Under the pieces are notes generated by a model, which did no database searches, was not told the origin of the DNA, and saw nothing but the letters and a program-made list of their open reading frames with translations. The translations under genes and the position numbers were made by a program. This document shows, piece after piece, positions 46,688 through 55,506 of a DNA stretch of 59,605 nt. The stretch is from JBBQER01 sp038320885. Its GTDB lineage: Bacteria; Actinomycetota; Acidimicrobiia; IMCC26256; PALSA-610. Position 1 is the stretch's first letter, and each line of letters starts with the position of its first letter. Location: the NCBI GenBank assembly GCA_038320885.1, contig JBBQER010000006.1, forward strand, positions 1 through 59,605, read 5' to 3'.

Positions 46688-49477
46688 TCACAACCTGCTC
46701 ACGCTGTTGGCGTGGCTGTTGGCAATCCATGCGCTCGTCCCGTCGAAGGCGACGCCGGTGGGGTACGCACCCACCGGGAAGCGGCCGACGAGTGCGCCGG
46801 TGGTGGCTACGAGCTTGGTCGCATCGCTCGAGCCGAAGTTCGTGACCCAGATGTTCGTTCCGTCGAACGCGACCGCCTGAGGTTCGATACCGACGAGGAA
46901 TTCCGTTTGTGTTCCGTCGGATACGTCGAGCTTGATCACGGAATTGCCCGCCGTCGCGAACCACATCGCCGTGCCGTCGAATGCAATGCCGAACGGCCCG
47001 CCGTAGCTGGCCGATGTGCCGATCACATACGTGTTCAGAACGCTACCGTCGCCGGCGTCGAGCTTCATGCCGGTTCCGTCGCCGCTGTTCGCGACCCAGA
47101 TGTTGACGCCGTCGAATGCGACGCCCTCGGGGTCGGGACCGACGTCGAAGGTCCCGGTGGCCGTACCCGTCGCGGCGGTCAGCCTCGTCACGGTCGCGTC
47201 GGCGCTGTTCGCGACCCAGAGGTTGACGCCGTCGAACGCGATGCCCGAGGGCGCGCCGCCGACCGTATAGCTGCCGATGACAGCGCCGGTCGCCGCGCGC
47301 AGCTTGGTGACCTTGTTGGTGCCGCGATCCGTGACCCAGATGAAGGTGCCGTCGAACGCGAGGCCGGAGGGGCCGGCGAGCACGGGATACGTGCCGACGG
47401 TCGTGTTCGTGGCCACGTTGATCTTGGTCACCGAGGCGGAGCCGGAGTTGGCGACCCAGATGTTGGCGCCGTCGAATGCGACGCCCTGCGGTGAGGTGCC
47501 GGTCGCGCTCGCCGGGTTGTCAAGACCGGCGGGGTACCAGTGGAGTGTCGCGACCTGCGTCGGATTCATGCCGCCGCCGATCACGCCGGTCGCCGTGACC
47601 CTGGTGACCCTGCCGGCCGTCGCGCCCGCGACCCACAGGTTGACGCCGTCGAACGCGGTGGCCGAGGGACCCGATGCGACCGGGTACTGGCCGAGCGAGG
47701 CGCCGGTCTCCGCACTGAGCTTCTGAACGCTATTGGTTCCCTCGCTGGCAACCCAGATGTTCGCGCCGTCGAAGGCGAGCGCGGTGGGTGCCGCCGCGAC
47801 CGAAACTGTTTGCAGCACGTTCGCGTCGGTGTCGAGCTTCTTCACCTTGCTGTTGGCCTTGCTCGCAACCCACATGTTGGTGCCGTCGAACGCGAGCGCC
47901 GACGGTTCCGCGCCCACGGCGGTGATGTGCAGCACTTTGCCGTTGGTGGAGATTTTCTTCACTCGGCTCTGCGGGGCAATGGTCACCCAGATGCTGGTGC
48001 CGTCGAAGGCGAGCGCCGACGGATTCGCTCCGAGCAGAAAGGTGTTGAGCAGCGCGCCGGTCGTTGCCTGCAGCTTCTTGACCGTGTTCCCGCCCGAGCT
48101 CGCGACCCAGATGCTCGCGCCGTCGAACGTGAGCGCGCGCGGCTGATTCCCGACGGGGAAGGTGCCGGCTACCGCTCCCGTGAACGCGTTCACTTTCGTG
48201 ACGGTGTTGCTGCCGGCGTTCGCGACCCAGATGTAGGTGCCGTCGAACACGAGCGCCGACGGTTGCAGGCCGACGGAAACGGTTTGCAGGATCGCGCCCG
48301 TCGCGGCGCTCTGCTTCGTGATGGTGTTCGCCCCGGAGTTGGCGACCCAGAGGTTGGTGCCGTCGAACGCGACCGCCTTCGGGCTTGCTCCGGTGGCGTA
48401 GCTCGTGAACGTCGGGTTGGCGGTGTACCAATGCAGCGTCGCGACCTGCTTGGGATTCAAGCCTCCACCGACGATGCCGGTCGCGGTGATCTTCGTGACG
48501 TTGTTCGTCGTTGCGTTCGCGGTCCAGACGTTGAGACCGTCGAACGCGACGCCCGACGGGCCCGTGCCGACGACGAAGGTATGGAGCGTCGAGCCGGACG
48601 TATCGAGCTTGGTGACGTTGGCGCTGCCGGTGTTCGCGACCCAGAGGGAGGCGCCGTCGAAAGCGATCGCCGAGGGGCCCGTGCCGACGGCGAACGGACC
48701 CGTCGCCGAGTCGCTCGAGGTGTTGACCCTCGTGACGCTGTTGGTGCCGGCGTTGGCAACCCAGATGTTGGTGCTGTCGAACGCGAGCGCCGACGGATTC
48801 GTCCCGACCGCAACCGTGTCGAGTACCGCGCCGGTAGCGGTGTCGAGCTTCTTGACGTCGCTGCTCCCCGAATCGGCGACCCACACGTTCAGGCCGTCGA
48901 ATGCGAGCGCCGAGGGGTTCGTACCGACGGCAAATGGGCCCGACCTCGCGCCGGTGGCGATGTTCACCTTCGTGACGTTGTCGCTCCCGAAGTTGGCGAC
49001 CCAGATGCTCGTACCGTCGAACGCCACCGCGACCGGGTTGGTTCCGACCGCGAACGTTCCCGACGCGATGCCGGTCGCTGCGTTCATTCTCGTGACGTTG
49101 TTACTGCCCTTGTTGGCGACCCAGATGTTGGTTCCGTCGAAGGCAACGCCGGTCGGGTTGGTTCCGACCGGCGTCGTGTGGAGTACCGAGCCGGTCGACG
49201 GGTCGAGCTTGCTGACCGTCGCGCTCCCCGAGTTCGCGATCCAAAGATTCGAGCCGTCGAACGCGATTCCCTTCGGAGACGCACCGACCGGATACTTCGT
49301 GAACGCGGTACCCGAGTCGGTCCAGCGCAGGGTCGCGACCTGCGCGGGATTGAGGCCGCTGCTCGTGACGCCGGCCGCACCGCCCGCGTCTGCCGTCGCG
49401 GCCAGCGTTGCGATCGCGAACACAATCGTCAGCGCGACAGAACTCGAAACAGAGCGAGCATGCGTAATGCGACGCAC
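46688..49477 (-). CDS. Secreted 21-repeat beta-propeller protein (three seven-bladed propellers)
   Basis: About 929 aa from GTG 49477, after a GGGGAG site; a TTG at 49537 would lengthen it. An N-terminal signal ('VALTIVFAIATLAATADAGG') is followed by repeats of about 40 residues, consensus 'AFDGTNIWVANSGSNTVTKL'. The repeats fall into three sets of seven. Each set begins after a linker of type 'GGGxNPxQVATLHWY', and the last repeat ends exactly at the stop. This resembles YncE/Vgb-like or NHL propellers, whose roles are mainly binding. It forms an operon with the Ig/FN3 gene. The 5' end overlaps the ankyrin gene 3' end by 49 nt. Confidence 0.86.
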   Translation of the reverse strand: MRRITHARSVSSSVALTIVFAIATLAATADAGGAAGVTSSGLNPAQVATLRWTDSGTAFTKYPVGASPKGIAFDGSNLWIANSGSATVSKLDPSTGSVLHTTPVGTNPTGVAFDGTNIWVANKGSNNVTRMNAATGIASGTFAVGTNPVAVAFDGTSIWVANFGSDNVTKVNIATGARSGPFAVGTNPSALAFDGLNVWVADSGSSDVKKLDTATGAVLDTVAVGTNPSALAFDSTNIWVANAGTNSVTRVNTSSDSATGPFAVGTGPSAIAFDGASLWVANTGSANVTKLDTSGSTLHTFVVGTGPSGVAFDGLNVWTANATTNNVTKITATGIVGGGLNPKQVATLHWYTANPTFTSYATGASPKAVAFDGTNLWVANSGANTITKQSAATGAILQTVSVGLQPSALVFDGTYIWVANAGSNTVTKVNAFTGAVAGTFPVGNQPRALTFDGASIWVASSGGNTVKKLQATTGALLNTFLLGANPSALAFDGTSIWVTIAPQSRVKKISTNGKVLHITAVGAEPSALAFDGTNMWVASKANSKVKKLDTDANVLQTVSVAAAPTALAFDGANIWVASEGTNSVQKLSAETGASLGQYPVASGPSATAFDGVNLWVAGATAGRVTRVTATGVIGGGMNPTQVATLHWYPAGLDNPASATGTSPQGVAFDGANIWVANSGSASVTKINVATNTTVGTYPVLAGPSGLAFDGTFIWVTDRGTNKVTKLRAATGAVIGSYTVGGAPSGIAFDGVNLWVANSADATVTRLTAATGTATGTFDVGPDPEGVAFDGVNIWVANSGDGTGMKLDAGDGSVLNTYVIGTSASYGGPFGIAFDGTAMWFATAGNSVIKLDVSDGTQTEFLVGIEPQAVAFDGTNIWVTNFGSSDATKLVATTGALVGRFPVGAYPTGVAFDGTSAWIANSHANSVSRL
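46690..49290 (-). repeat. Coding repeats of the propeller gene, about 120-nt period
   Basis: A recurrent DNA phrase of the type 'gcgacccagatgttggtgcc' followed by 'gtcgaacgcgagcg' appears about every 117-123 nt through the gene. It gives 21 copies in three blocks separated by linkers near 47.5 kb and 48.4 kb. These are degenerate protein repeats, not CRISPR: period and content follow the reading frame. Confidence 0.85.
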
Positions 49478-50178
49478 GAGACACTTTCTCCCCACCCCGA
49501 CAGCACGTGCCAGGCCCGGCGGGATCCTACTCGGCAACCCCCTTTCATCGGCATTTCGCCGAGAAGGGCCGTAAGGGCTGAGTCAGAAAGTGGAGACCTA
49601 CTGGACTCGCTGATTCCGGACGCGATGTCCGAGTGGCCGTTGTCCGCGGCGAACGAATACGCATCGCGTCCGTCGGCGGTTCTCGCGGTTGCGTCCGCAC
49701 CCGCGGCGAGCAACACGTCGACGAGCTCCGAATTGCCGGTGAGAGCGGCTTCGTGCAGCGGTGTGTGGTCGCCGGTCTGCCGGCCGTTCGGGTCGGCGCC
49801 GGCCGCGATCGGAAGGCGGCACGCCTCCACGTCGCCGAGCGCTGCCGCGCTGTGCAATGGCTGCACGCGCATCGGATTGTCGGATACCGCGTTCGGACCG
49901 GCGCCCGCGTCGAGGAGAGCATTGACCGCGCCCGCTCCGTCCAGGAACGCGGCGAAGTGCAACGCCGTGAAGCCGTCGGCCGAACGCGCATGCGTCGCGG
50001 TGGCGTCGCCGGTGAGCACGCGGCGCAACCCGGCGGTGTCGCCGAGCGCGGCGACGTCGAACACGTTGAGCTCGGCACCCGCATCGACGAGCACGAGCGC
50101 CTCGAGGCGATCGCCGCGGTACAAGGCCGATCGCACGGCCGAGACTTCCGTTTCGGGATCCGCCACGTCTCGGGACAT
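49429..50178 (-). CDS. Ankyrin-repeat protein
   Basis: A 249-aa protein from ATG 50178. Residues 15-190 hold four to five ankyrin repeats, for example 'SADGFTALHFAAFLDGAGAV', 'VQPLHSAAALGDVEACRLPI', 'GDHTPLHEAALTGNSELVDV' and 'DGRDAYSFAADNGHSDIASG'. After about residue 200 the tail ('LLGEMPMKGGCRVGSRRAWH') is unlike any ankyrin end and runs 49 nt into the propeller gene. A late frameshift may therefore have extended it. No signal peptide is seen. Ankyrins bind proteins; the partner is unknown. Confidence 0.82.
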   Translation of the reverse strand: MSRDVADPETEVSAVRSALYRGDRLEALVLVDAGAELNVFDVAALGDTAGLRRVLTGDATATHARSADGFTALHFAAFLDGAGAVNALLDAGAGPNAVSDNPMRVQPLHSAAALGDVEACRLPIAAGADPNGRQTGDHTPLHEAALTGNSELVDVLLAAGADATARTADGRDAYSFAADNGHSDIASGISESSRSPLSDSALTALLGEMPMKGGCRVGSRRAWHVLSGWGESVSCVALRMLALFRVLSR

Positions 50179-50256
50179 TACCGACGTTTCGCCTGGTGGA
50201 ACTCGTGGTGAACGCGCGAGGCTGGCAGCCGAAGGTTGCGGCCGAGAAAGGTGATC

Positions 50257-51369
50257 ATGGCGGGTGATCGGGGCGGTTCGGATCCGGTTCTCGTGACCGG
50301 CGCCTCGGGGTTCATCGGGTCCGCGACCGCCCGCGCCCTGGTTCGTGCCGGATATCCCGTCCGGGTGCTCATCGAGCCGGGCCGGAGTGACGAGAACCTC
50401 GCGGGCCTCGATGTGGAGCGGATCGCCGGCGACATTCGCGACCCGGCCGTCGTCGACGCCGCGGTGCACGGGATCTCGATCGTCTTCCACCTCGCCGCCG
50501 TCTACCGGTTCTGGGCGGCCGATCCCAACCTCTTCTACGACGTGAATGTCGGCGGAACCATGAACATGCTTCGCGCCGCCCAGGAGGCGAACTGCCGGCG
50601 AGTCGTCTATACGAGCACGGTCGGGACGATCGGAGTCGCCCACGACGGCCGGCTCGCGTCGGAGCGCTCGGTCGTGCACTTCGAGCATCTGTTCGGGCAC
50701 TACAAGCGCTCGAAGTATCTCGCCGAGCACGAGGTCCTGCGGGCGGGCGCGGGTGGGCTGCCGGTGGTGTTGGTGCATCCGACGTTTCCCGTGGGTGAAG
50801 GCGACTCCGCGCCGACCCCCACCGGCCGCACGATCGTCGAGTTCCTGAACGGCCGGATCCCCGCGTACGTCGACACCGCGCTCAACGTGGCCCACGTCGA
50901 CGATGTTGCGCGCGGTCACGTGTTGGCTGCGGAACGTGGCGTTCCCGGCCGGAGCTACATCCTCGGCGGCGAGAACATGTCGTTGCAGCAGATGCTCTCG
51001 ACGTTGGCCGAGATCTCGGGATTGCCGGCGCCCCGCGTCCGGTTGACCCCCGAGATGGTGCTGCCGATCGTTCGCACGACCGAATGGTTCCAAGGCCGGG
51101 TGTTGCGTCGCGAGCCGACGCTGCCGTCGGAACCGGTCCGCATGGCCACCACGCGCATGGAGTACGACGACAGTCGCGCCCACGAGGAGCTCGGCTACTC
51201 GAGCACACCGGCTCGCGACGCGCTGGCGCGTGCCGCCCGGTGGTATGTCGACAACGGTTTCGTCAAGGAGTCGCAGGTGCGGCGCATTCACGACGCGGGC
51301 AAGCTCGGCCCCGAGATCGACCTGCGCGACGACGTGGTGCCGACGCACGAGAGCGTTCGCAAGCCATGA
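50257..51369 (+). CDS. hpnA: Hopanoid-associated sugar epimerase HpnA-like
   Basis: 370 aa from ATG 50257. The Rossmann motif is 'VLVTGASGFIGSATARALV'. HpnA-typical segments include 'FHLAAVYRFWAADPNLFYDV', 'VVYTSTVGTIGVAHDG', the catalytic YKRSK in 'FGHYKRSKYLAEHEVLR', 'AYVDTALNVAHVDDVARGH' and 'GRSYILGGENMSLQQML'. It is an NAD(P)-dependent SDR linked to hopanoid head-group synthesis. Its stop overlaps the start of a class III aminotransferase gene by ATGA. No squalene-hopene cyclase lies in the window. Confidence 0.82.
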   Translation: MAGDRGGSDPVLVTGASGFIGSATARALVRAGYPVRVLIEPGRSDENLAGLDVERIAGDIRDPAVVDAAVHGISIVFHLAAVYRFWAADPNLFYDVNVGGTMNMLRAAQEANCRRVVYTSTVGTIGVAHDGRLASERSVVHFEHLFGHYKRSKYLAEHEVLRAGAGGLPVVLVHPTFPVGEGDSAPTPTGRTIVEFLNGRIPAYVDTALNVAHVDDVARGHVLAAERGVPGRSYILGGENMSLQQMLSTLAEISGLPAPRVRLTPEMVLPIVRTTEWFQGRVLRREPTLPSEPVRMATTRMEYDDSRAHEELGYSSTPARDALARAARWYVDNGFVKESQVRRIHDAGKLGPEIDLRDDVVPTHESVRKP

Positions 51370-52754
51370 GCACGTTCGACGTCCGGGCGCTGCTCGAGGC
51401 ACGCGGGAGCGAGGCGTTCGCGTTGCACGAGCGCTACATGAACCCGCAGATGCCGCGGATCCTGCGCACGATCGGATTCGACCGTGACTACGTGCGGGCG
51501 GAGGGTGCATACCTCTTCGATCGAGACGGTGCGAGGTACCTCGACTTTCTCGCCGGGTTCGGGGTGTTCGCGCTCGGACGATGCCATCCCGTGATCGAAC
51601 AAGCGCTCAACGATGCGATCGGCCTGGAGCTTCCGAACCTCGTGCAGATGGAGTGTCAGCCCCTCTCCGGGCTGCTCGCCGAAGCGCTCGTCGCCCGCAT
51701 GCCGCATGACTCGTACCGGTGCCTCTTCACCAACAGCGGTGCCGAATCGGTCGAGACCGCGATCAAATTCGTGCGCTGCGCGACGGGTCGCGGGCGTGTC
51801 GTGTTCGCCGATCACGCATTTCACGGGCTCACGACCGGCGCGTTGTCGCTCAACGGCGCCCGCGAGTTTCGCGACCGCTTCGGCGACCTCCTTCCCGGGT
51901 GTACGAGTGTGCCGTTCGGCGACCTCGATGCACTGCAGCGCGAGCTCCGATCGGGTGACGTGGCCGCGTTCGTGGTGGAGCCGATCCAGGGTAAGGGCGT
52001 GTTCGTCGCACCCGACGGGTACCTCGCGGACGCGGCCGCGCTGTGCCACCGGTACGGCGCGCTCCTCGCGATCGACGAGGTGCAGACCGGTCTCGGCCGC
52101 ACCGGGACGTTCTTCGCGTTCGAGCAGTGGGACGTCGAGCCCGATCTCGTGACCGTCGCCAAGGCGCTGTCCGGCGGATACGTGCCCGTGGGCGCGGTCA
52201 TCGCGAAGAGCAAGGTGATCGAAGCGGTGTTCGACAAGATGGACCGCGCGGTCGTGCACAGCTCGACGTTCGGTCAGAACGTGCTGGCGATGACGGCCGG
52301 GCTCGCAACGGTGCAAACGATCGAGTCGGAGTCGATCGTCGAGCGCGCGGCCGCAACCGGCGACGTGCTGCTCGCCGGGCTGCACGGTGTGGCCGAGCGC
52401 CACGAAGTGGTGCACGAGGTTCGGGGCCGAGGGCTCATGATCGGTATCGAGTTCAGCCGGCCCCACTCGATGCGGCTGCGCGCGCAGTGGACCCTGCTGG
52501 AGACGATGCGAACCGGTCTGTTCACGCAGCTCGTCGTGGTGCCGCTGTTCCGTGACCACGGCATCCTCACCCAGGTTGCCGGTGATCACCAGAACGTTCT
52601 GAAGATCCTGCCGCCGTTGATCATTTCGGAGACCCAGGCCAAGGAGTTCGTCACTGCGTTCGACGACGTCCTCGACAAGCTCGAGCGGTCGATCGGGCTC
52701 CTCCTCGGCGTCGGCCGATCCCTCGCGTTGCCCGCCCTCCGAGCGCGGGGCTGA
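51366..52754 (+). CDS. PLP-dependent class III aminotransferase (HpnO-like)
   Basis: 462 aa from ATG 51366, overlapping the HpnA-like gene. It is fold-type I, class III: 'CLFTNSGAESVETAIKFVRC', 'AIDEVQTGLGRTGTFFAFEQ', PLP-lysine in 'TVAKALSGGYVPVGAVIAKS' and 'HSSTFGQNVLAMTAG'. Ornithine-type aminotransferases share this pattern. The aminobacteriohopanetriol enzyme HpnO belongs here and its position after hpnA points that way, but general use as an omega-aminotransferase is possible. The C-terminal tail is longer than usual. Confidence 0.82.
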   Translation: MSTFDVRALLEARGSEAFALHERYMNPQMPRILRTIGFDRDYVRAEGAYLFDRDGARYLDFLAGFGVFALGRCHPVIEQALNDAIGLELPNLVQMECQPLSGLLAEALVARMPHDSYRCLFTNSGAESVETAIKFVRCATGRGRVVFADHAFHGLTTGALSLNGAREFRDRFGDLLPGCTSVPFGDLDALQRELRSGDVAAFVVEPIQGKGVFVAPDGYLADAAALCHRYGALLAIDEVQTGLGRTGTFFAFEQWDVEPDLVTVAKALSGGYVPVGAVIAKSKVIEAVFDKMDRAVVHSSTFGQNVLAMTAGLATVQTIESESIVERAAATGDVLLAGLHGVAERHEVVHEVRGRGLMIGIEFSRPHSMRLRAQWTLLETMRTGLFTQLVVVPLFRDHGILTQVAGDHQNVLKILPPLIISETQAKEFVTAFDDVLDKLERSIGLLLGVGRSLALPALRARG

Positions 52755-52800
52755 TTCGCGGCCGAGGGAACCCGGCCCGCTCGATCGGTGTACTCGCGGC

Positions 52801-53610
52801 ATGAGTTCCCGGGCCGCGCTCCTCGCGCTCCTCGTGCTCCCATTGCTCGCGGTGACTGCGTGCTCGGGTGACGACAACCACCGCCCGCCGGGCGCGTCGC
52901 CGACCACCGCCGACACGCGCCCGCTGCCGCCGAGGGTGCACGTGCGGAAGCGCCCTGACGGCGTCACGCTCGGCGATCCCGCGTTCGAGGCACTCCGAGG
53001 CGCTCGCGTGGTCCTCCGGGGGAATCTCACGCTCGACGGACAGCCGTTCGACGCGCGGTTCCTCGGAGCAGTCGTGCGTCGAGCCGGTCTGGTCACGCCC
53101 TGTCAGCTCACGCTCCCGCCCGTCACAGGAGGGCGTTACACGATCACCGTGCTGGCCGACGCCGAGTCGCGCGGTTGCGGAGCCCGTGACGCGGAGATCC
53201 TGCTGTGGGCGTTCGTGGACGACAAGATTCACTACAGCACTGGTGCGGTCCCATGGCCCGGGAACGGACGAACCGCGACCTTCGACGCGAGCTTCTCGAC
53301 GGCGACGCCGAACGGAGACGTGCCACCGACCGTGCAGTTCAACGGCGAGCTCTTCGGGCGGGACGGCACGACGCTCCCGCAGGGCACGCGCGTCGAGGCC
53401 TACGTCGGCACTACGCGGTGCGGGATCGCGTCGACCCGACGGTCGGGGAGCTTTGCCGGCTACGTGCTCGCGGTCGTGGGCCCGGAGTCGATTTCCGGCT
53501 GCCTGCGCGGCGCGATTATCACGTTCCGCATCGAGGGCCGCCCCGCGGTGGAGACCAGCAGGAACGACCCGAGCGTCCAGGGCGTCGCGCTCGATCTCAC
53601 GTTGCGTTGA
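52801..53610 (+). CDS. Secreted lipoprotein with two tandem beta domains
   Basis: 269 aa with lipobox 'LLAVTACSG' (Cys21). The mature part contains two copies of a domain of about 110 residues. Each has 'DGQPFDARFLGAVVRR' or 'DGTTLPQGTRVEAYVG', then 'PC' or 'CG', a GxYTxxVLAxx strand and a 'GCGARDAEILLWAF' or 'GCLRGAIITFRI' strand. The first domain starts near residue 60, the second near 180. The function of this module is unknown; it is anchored on the outer side of the membrane. The gap to the aminotransferase gene is 46 nt. The 3' end overlaps the convergent hydrolase by 14 nt. Confidence 0.8.
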   Translation: MSSRAALLALLVLPLLAVTACSGDDNHRPPGASPTTADTRPLPPRVHVRKRPDGVTLGDPAFEALRGARVVLRGNLTLDGQPFDARFLGAVVRRAGLVTPCQLTLPPVTGGRYTITVLADAESRGCGARDAEILLWAFVDDKIHYSTGAVPWPGNGRTATFDASFSTATPNGDVPPTVQFNGELFGRDGTTLPQGTRVEAYVGTTRCGIASTRRSGSFAGYVLAVVGPESISGCLRGAIITFRIEGRPAVETSRNDPSVQGVALDLTLR

Positions 53611-54574
53611 CGTCGTCGAGGTCGCGTGGCGCGCGATCGAAGAGCTCGTCGAGCCACGCGCCGAGGATGCGGAGGTGTAGCCCGACGGTAGGCCGCCACG
53701 GATCACTGGCGCGTCCCGTCACCTGGTCGGCGAGGCTCTCGAGGAACTCGGTGACGAGGTCCGGTAACCCTTCCACTTGCGGTGCGAGCTCGAGGTAGAG
53801 ACCGACGTCGCTGCACGCCTGATGACCCGCGTTCTCGATGTCGATCCGGCGGCCGCGCTTGGCGGTGAGCACCGAGGAGGCGCGGTCGGCGTCGGTGCCG
53901 GGCGGAGTGGTCAAATCACGCGCGCCCACAACCATCAGCGCCGGAATGTCGATGCGGCCGAGCACGCGGCGCGAGAGCGTGCGCGTGAGCGACTCCAATC
54001 CGGCGACGCCGCGAACGCGCGGGTCGGTGGGATCGGCGCCGGCGAGCGCGAACGCGGTGAACGCGCCGTAGGAATGACCGGCAACGGCGACGCGGGTCGC
54101 GTCGACGGTCGGGATGAGCGCGAGCCCGGGGCGATCACCGAGCGCGGCGTCGATCACGAACCGCACGTCGGCAACGCGTTGGGTCTCGTTGGTCGCGTCG
54201 TCGACGGCCGCGCCGAGGAGCCAGTCTCCGAGGGTGTCGCCGGGGTGGTCGGGCGCGATCACCACGTAGCCCCTCGCCGCCAGCCCTTCGCAGAGCATCG
54301 AATACGAGGAGCGGGTGCCGGATCGCCCGTGCGACCACACGACGAGCGGATGCGGTCCCGTTGTCGCCGGGGCATCGGCAAGCGCCGACGAAGTGAAGCC
54401 GATGCCCGGGAGCAGCTCGTACGTCGATTCGGGCGAGTCGCCGGCGACGGCGGGATACCAGCAGTCGATCCCGAGCAGACGATCCTCGCGGCTCTCGTCG
54501 GCGATCAGGGTCGTGCTACGGCCCACCGCGCTCGACATCGGCTCGAGGGGCGGACCCGCGCGGAGCTCAGCCAT
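53597..54574 (-). CDS. Alpha/beta hydrolase, PAF-acetylhydrolase/dienelactone-hydrolase-like
   Basis: 325 aa from ATG 54574 ('MAELRAGPPLEPMSSAVG'); ATG 54535 is possible. The fold has 'HPLVVWSHGRSGTRSSYSML' (oxyanion), nucleophile Ser in 'VAVAGHSYGAFTAFALAG', acid Asp in 'LMVVGARDLTTPPGTDAD' and His in 'ENAGHQACSD'. The GHSYG elbow and the 'SHGRSG' loop are typical of predicted dienelactone hydrolases and PAF-AH-like esterases. No signal peptide is present. The substrate is unknown. Confidence 0.87.
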   Translation of the reverse strand: MAELRAGPPLEPMSSAVGRSTTLIADESREDRLLGIDCWYPAVAGDSPESTYELLPGIGFTSSALADAPATTGPHPLVVWSHGRSGTRSSYSMLCEGLAARGYVVIAPDHPGDTLGDWLLGAAVDDATNETQRVADVRFVIDAALGDRPGLALIPTVDATRVAVAGHSYGAFTAFALAGADPTDPRVRGVAGLESLTRTLSRRVLGRIDIPALMVVGARDLTTPPGTDADRASSVLTAKRGRRIDIENAGHQACSDVGLYLELAPQVEGLPDLVTEFLESLADQVTGRASDPWRPTVGLHLRILGAWLDELFDRAPRDLDDVNAT

Positions 54575-54613
54575 GCACCACCCTTGCACGAACGGTGCGG
54601 AGTGAGCACGGCG

Positions 54614-55399
54614 TCAGTAGATGATCAGCGACGAGACCAGTGCGTCATACATCTGCTTGGTCGCGGACCGGGAGTGCACGCCGAGCAGGTAGAAGCGTGA
54701 ACCCGACACCACGACGAGCAGGCGGGCGTCGTAGCCGTCCTTGACCTTGGCGCGGACCTCGATGCCCGAGGCGCCTTCGATGCTGACCTTCTTCTCGGCG
54801 AGGATCTCGGCGTTCTGCGAAGCCGCGCCCGCGTCAAGGATCTGGTGGATCGCCGCGTCCACGTCGGAGTCCGGCACGCGAGTCGGCATCACCATGCTCG
54901 CGGCGACGACTTCGTAGTCGTCGGTCTGCGCCTGCGCGAGGTTCAGGGTGGCCGCCACCGACGCGACCGAGAAGTGTTTCCGTATGAGCCTCGGCTGGGT
55001 CGGGAACTCCGCGTCGAAGGTGTGGTCCGGTGACGAGAACGGGATGCCGTGACCCGCGACGAACGCCTTGGTGCCGGCCGGAAGCTGGCCGTGTTGGAAG
55101 ACCCGATCGACGGCGACCCACCCCAGGACCATCGACGCGATCGCGATGAAGGCCAGCACCGCTCGGGGCGTGTTATGGCGCGCGGCCTTCGCCGAGACCG
55201 GGCTCGGCGCGTCCCAGGGGGCGCGCTCGACCGGAGAAAATCCCAAGGGCGGGGCCGATGACAGAGCCGGTGCGCGCGGCGCGGGCGGCGGCGCTCCGCT
55301 CGTGACGAGCGCCGACATGCGGGACAGCAAACAGCCGCAGTTCTTGCAGATCTCGCCGTCGCCGAGCACCAGGTACCCGCACATCTGGCATTTGCGCAT
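54614..55399 (-). CDS. Zinc-ribbon membrane protein
   Basis: 261 aa from ATG 55399 (longer start 55471 possible). The N-terminus carries a zinc ribbon, 'CQMCGYLVLGDGEICKNCGC'. A Pro/Ala-rich linker follows, then one membrane helix near 80-100 ('AVLAFIAIASMVLGWVAV'). The extracellular domain of about 150 residues ('HTFDAEFPTQPRLIRKHF', 'GIEVRAKVKDGYDARLLVV', 'YLLGVHSRSATKQMYDAL') ends in a single-domain fold common to actinobacterial membrane proteins. Function is unknown. The gap to the hydrolase gene is 39 nt. Confidence 0.77.
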   Translation of the reverse strand: MRKCQMCGYLVLGDGEICKNCGCLLSRMSALVTSGAPPPAPRAPALSSAPPLGFSPVERAPWDAPSPVSAKAARHNTPRAVLAFIAIASMVLGWVAVDRVFQHGQLPAGTKAFVAGHGIPFSSPDHTFDAEFPTQPRLIRKHFSVASVAATLNLAQAQTDDYEVVAASMVMPTRVPDSDVDAAIHQILDAGAASQNAEILAEKKVSIEGASGIEVRAKVKDGYDARLLVVVSGSRFYLLGVHSRSATKQMYDALVSSLIIY

Positions 55400-55506
55400 T
55401 CGTCGATATCGGGCCGCCGGCGCCGACCCTGAACGGCGGATTCGCGCCCTCGACGCGCTCACTTCGGGCAATTCGCCCGATAGGTAACGGCACGTACGAT
55501 CTCGGC

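Noticed and set aside
46690..49290. CRISPR-like regular repeats
   Set aside because: The period follows the protein repeats in one open frame, the copies are degenerate and there are no unique spacers or cas genes.
53777..54700. 307-codon plus frame opposite the alpha/beta hydrolase
   Set aside because: It is antisense to a gene with a clear GHSYG elbow and catalytic His and has no recognisable domain.
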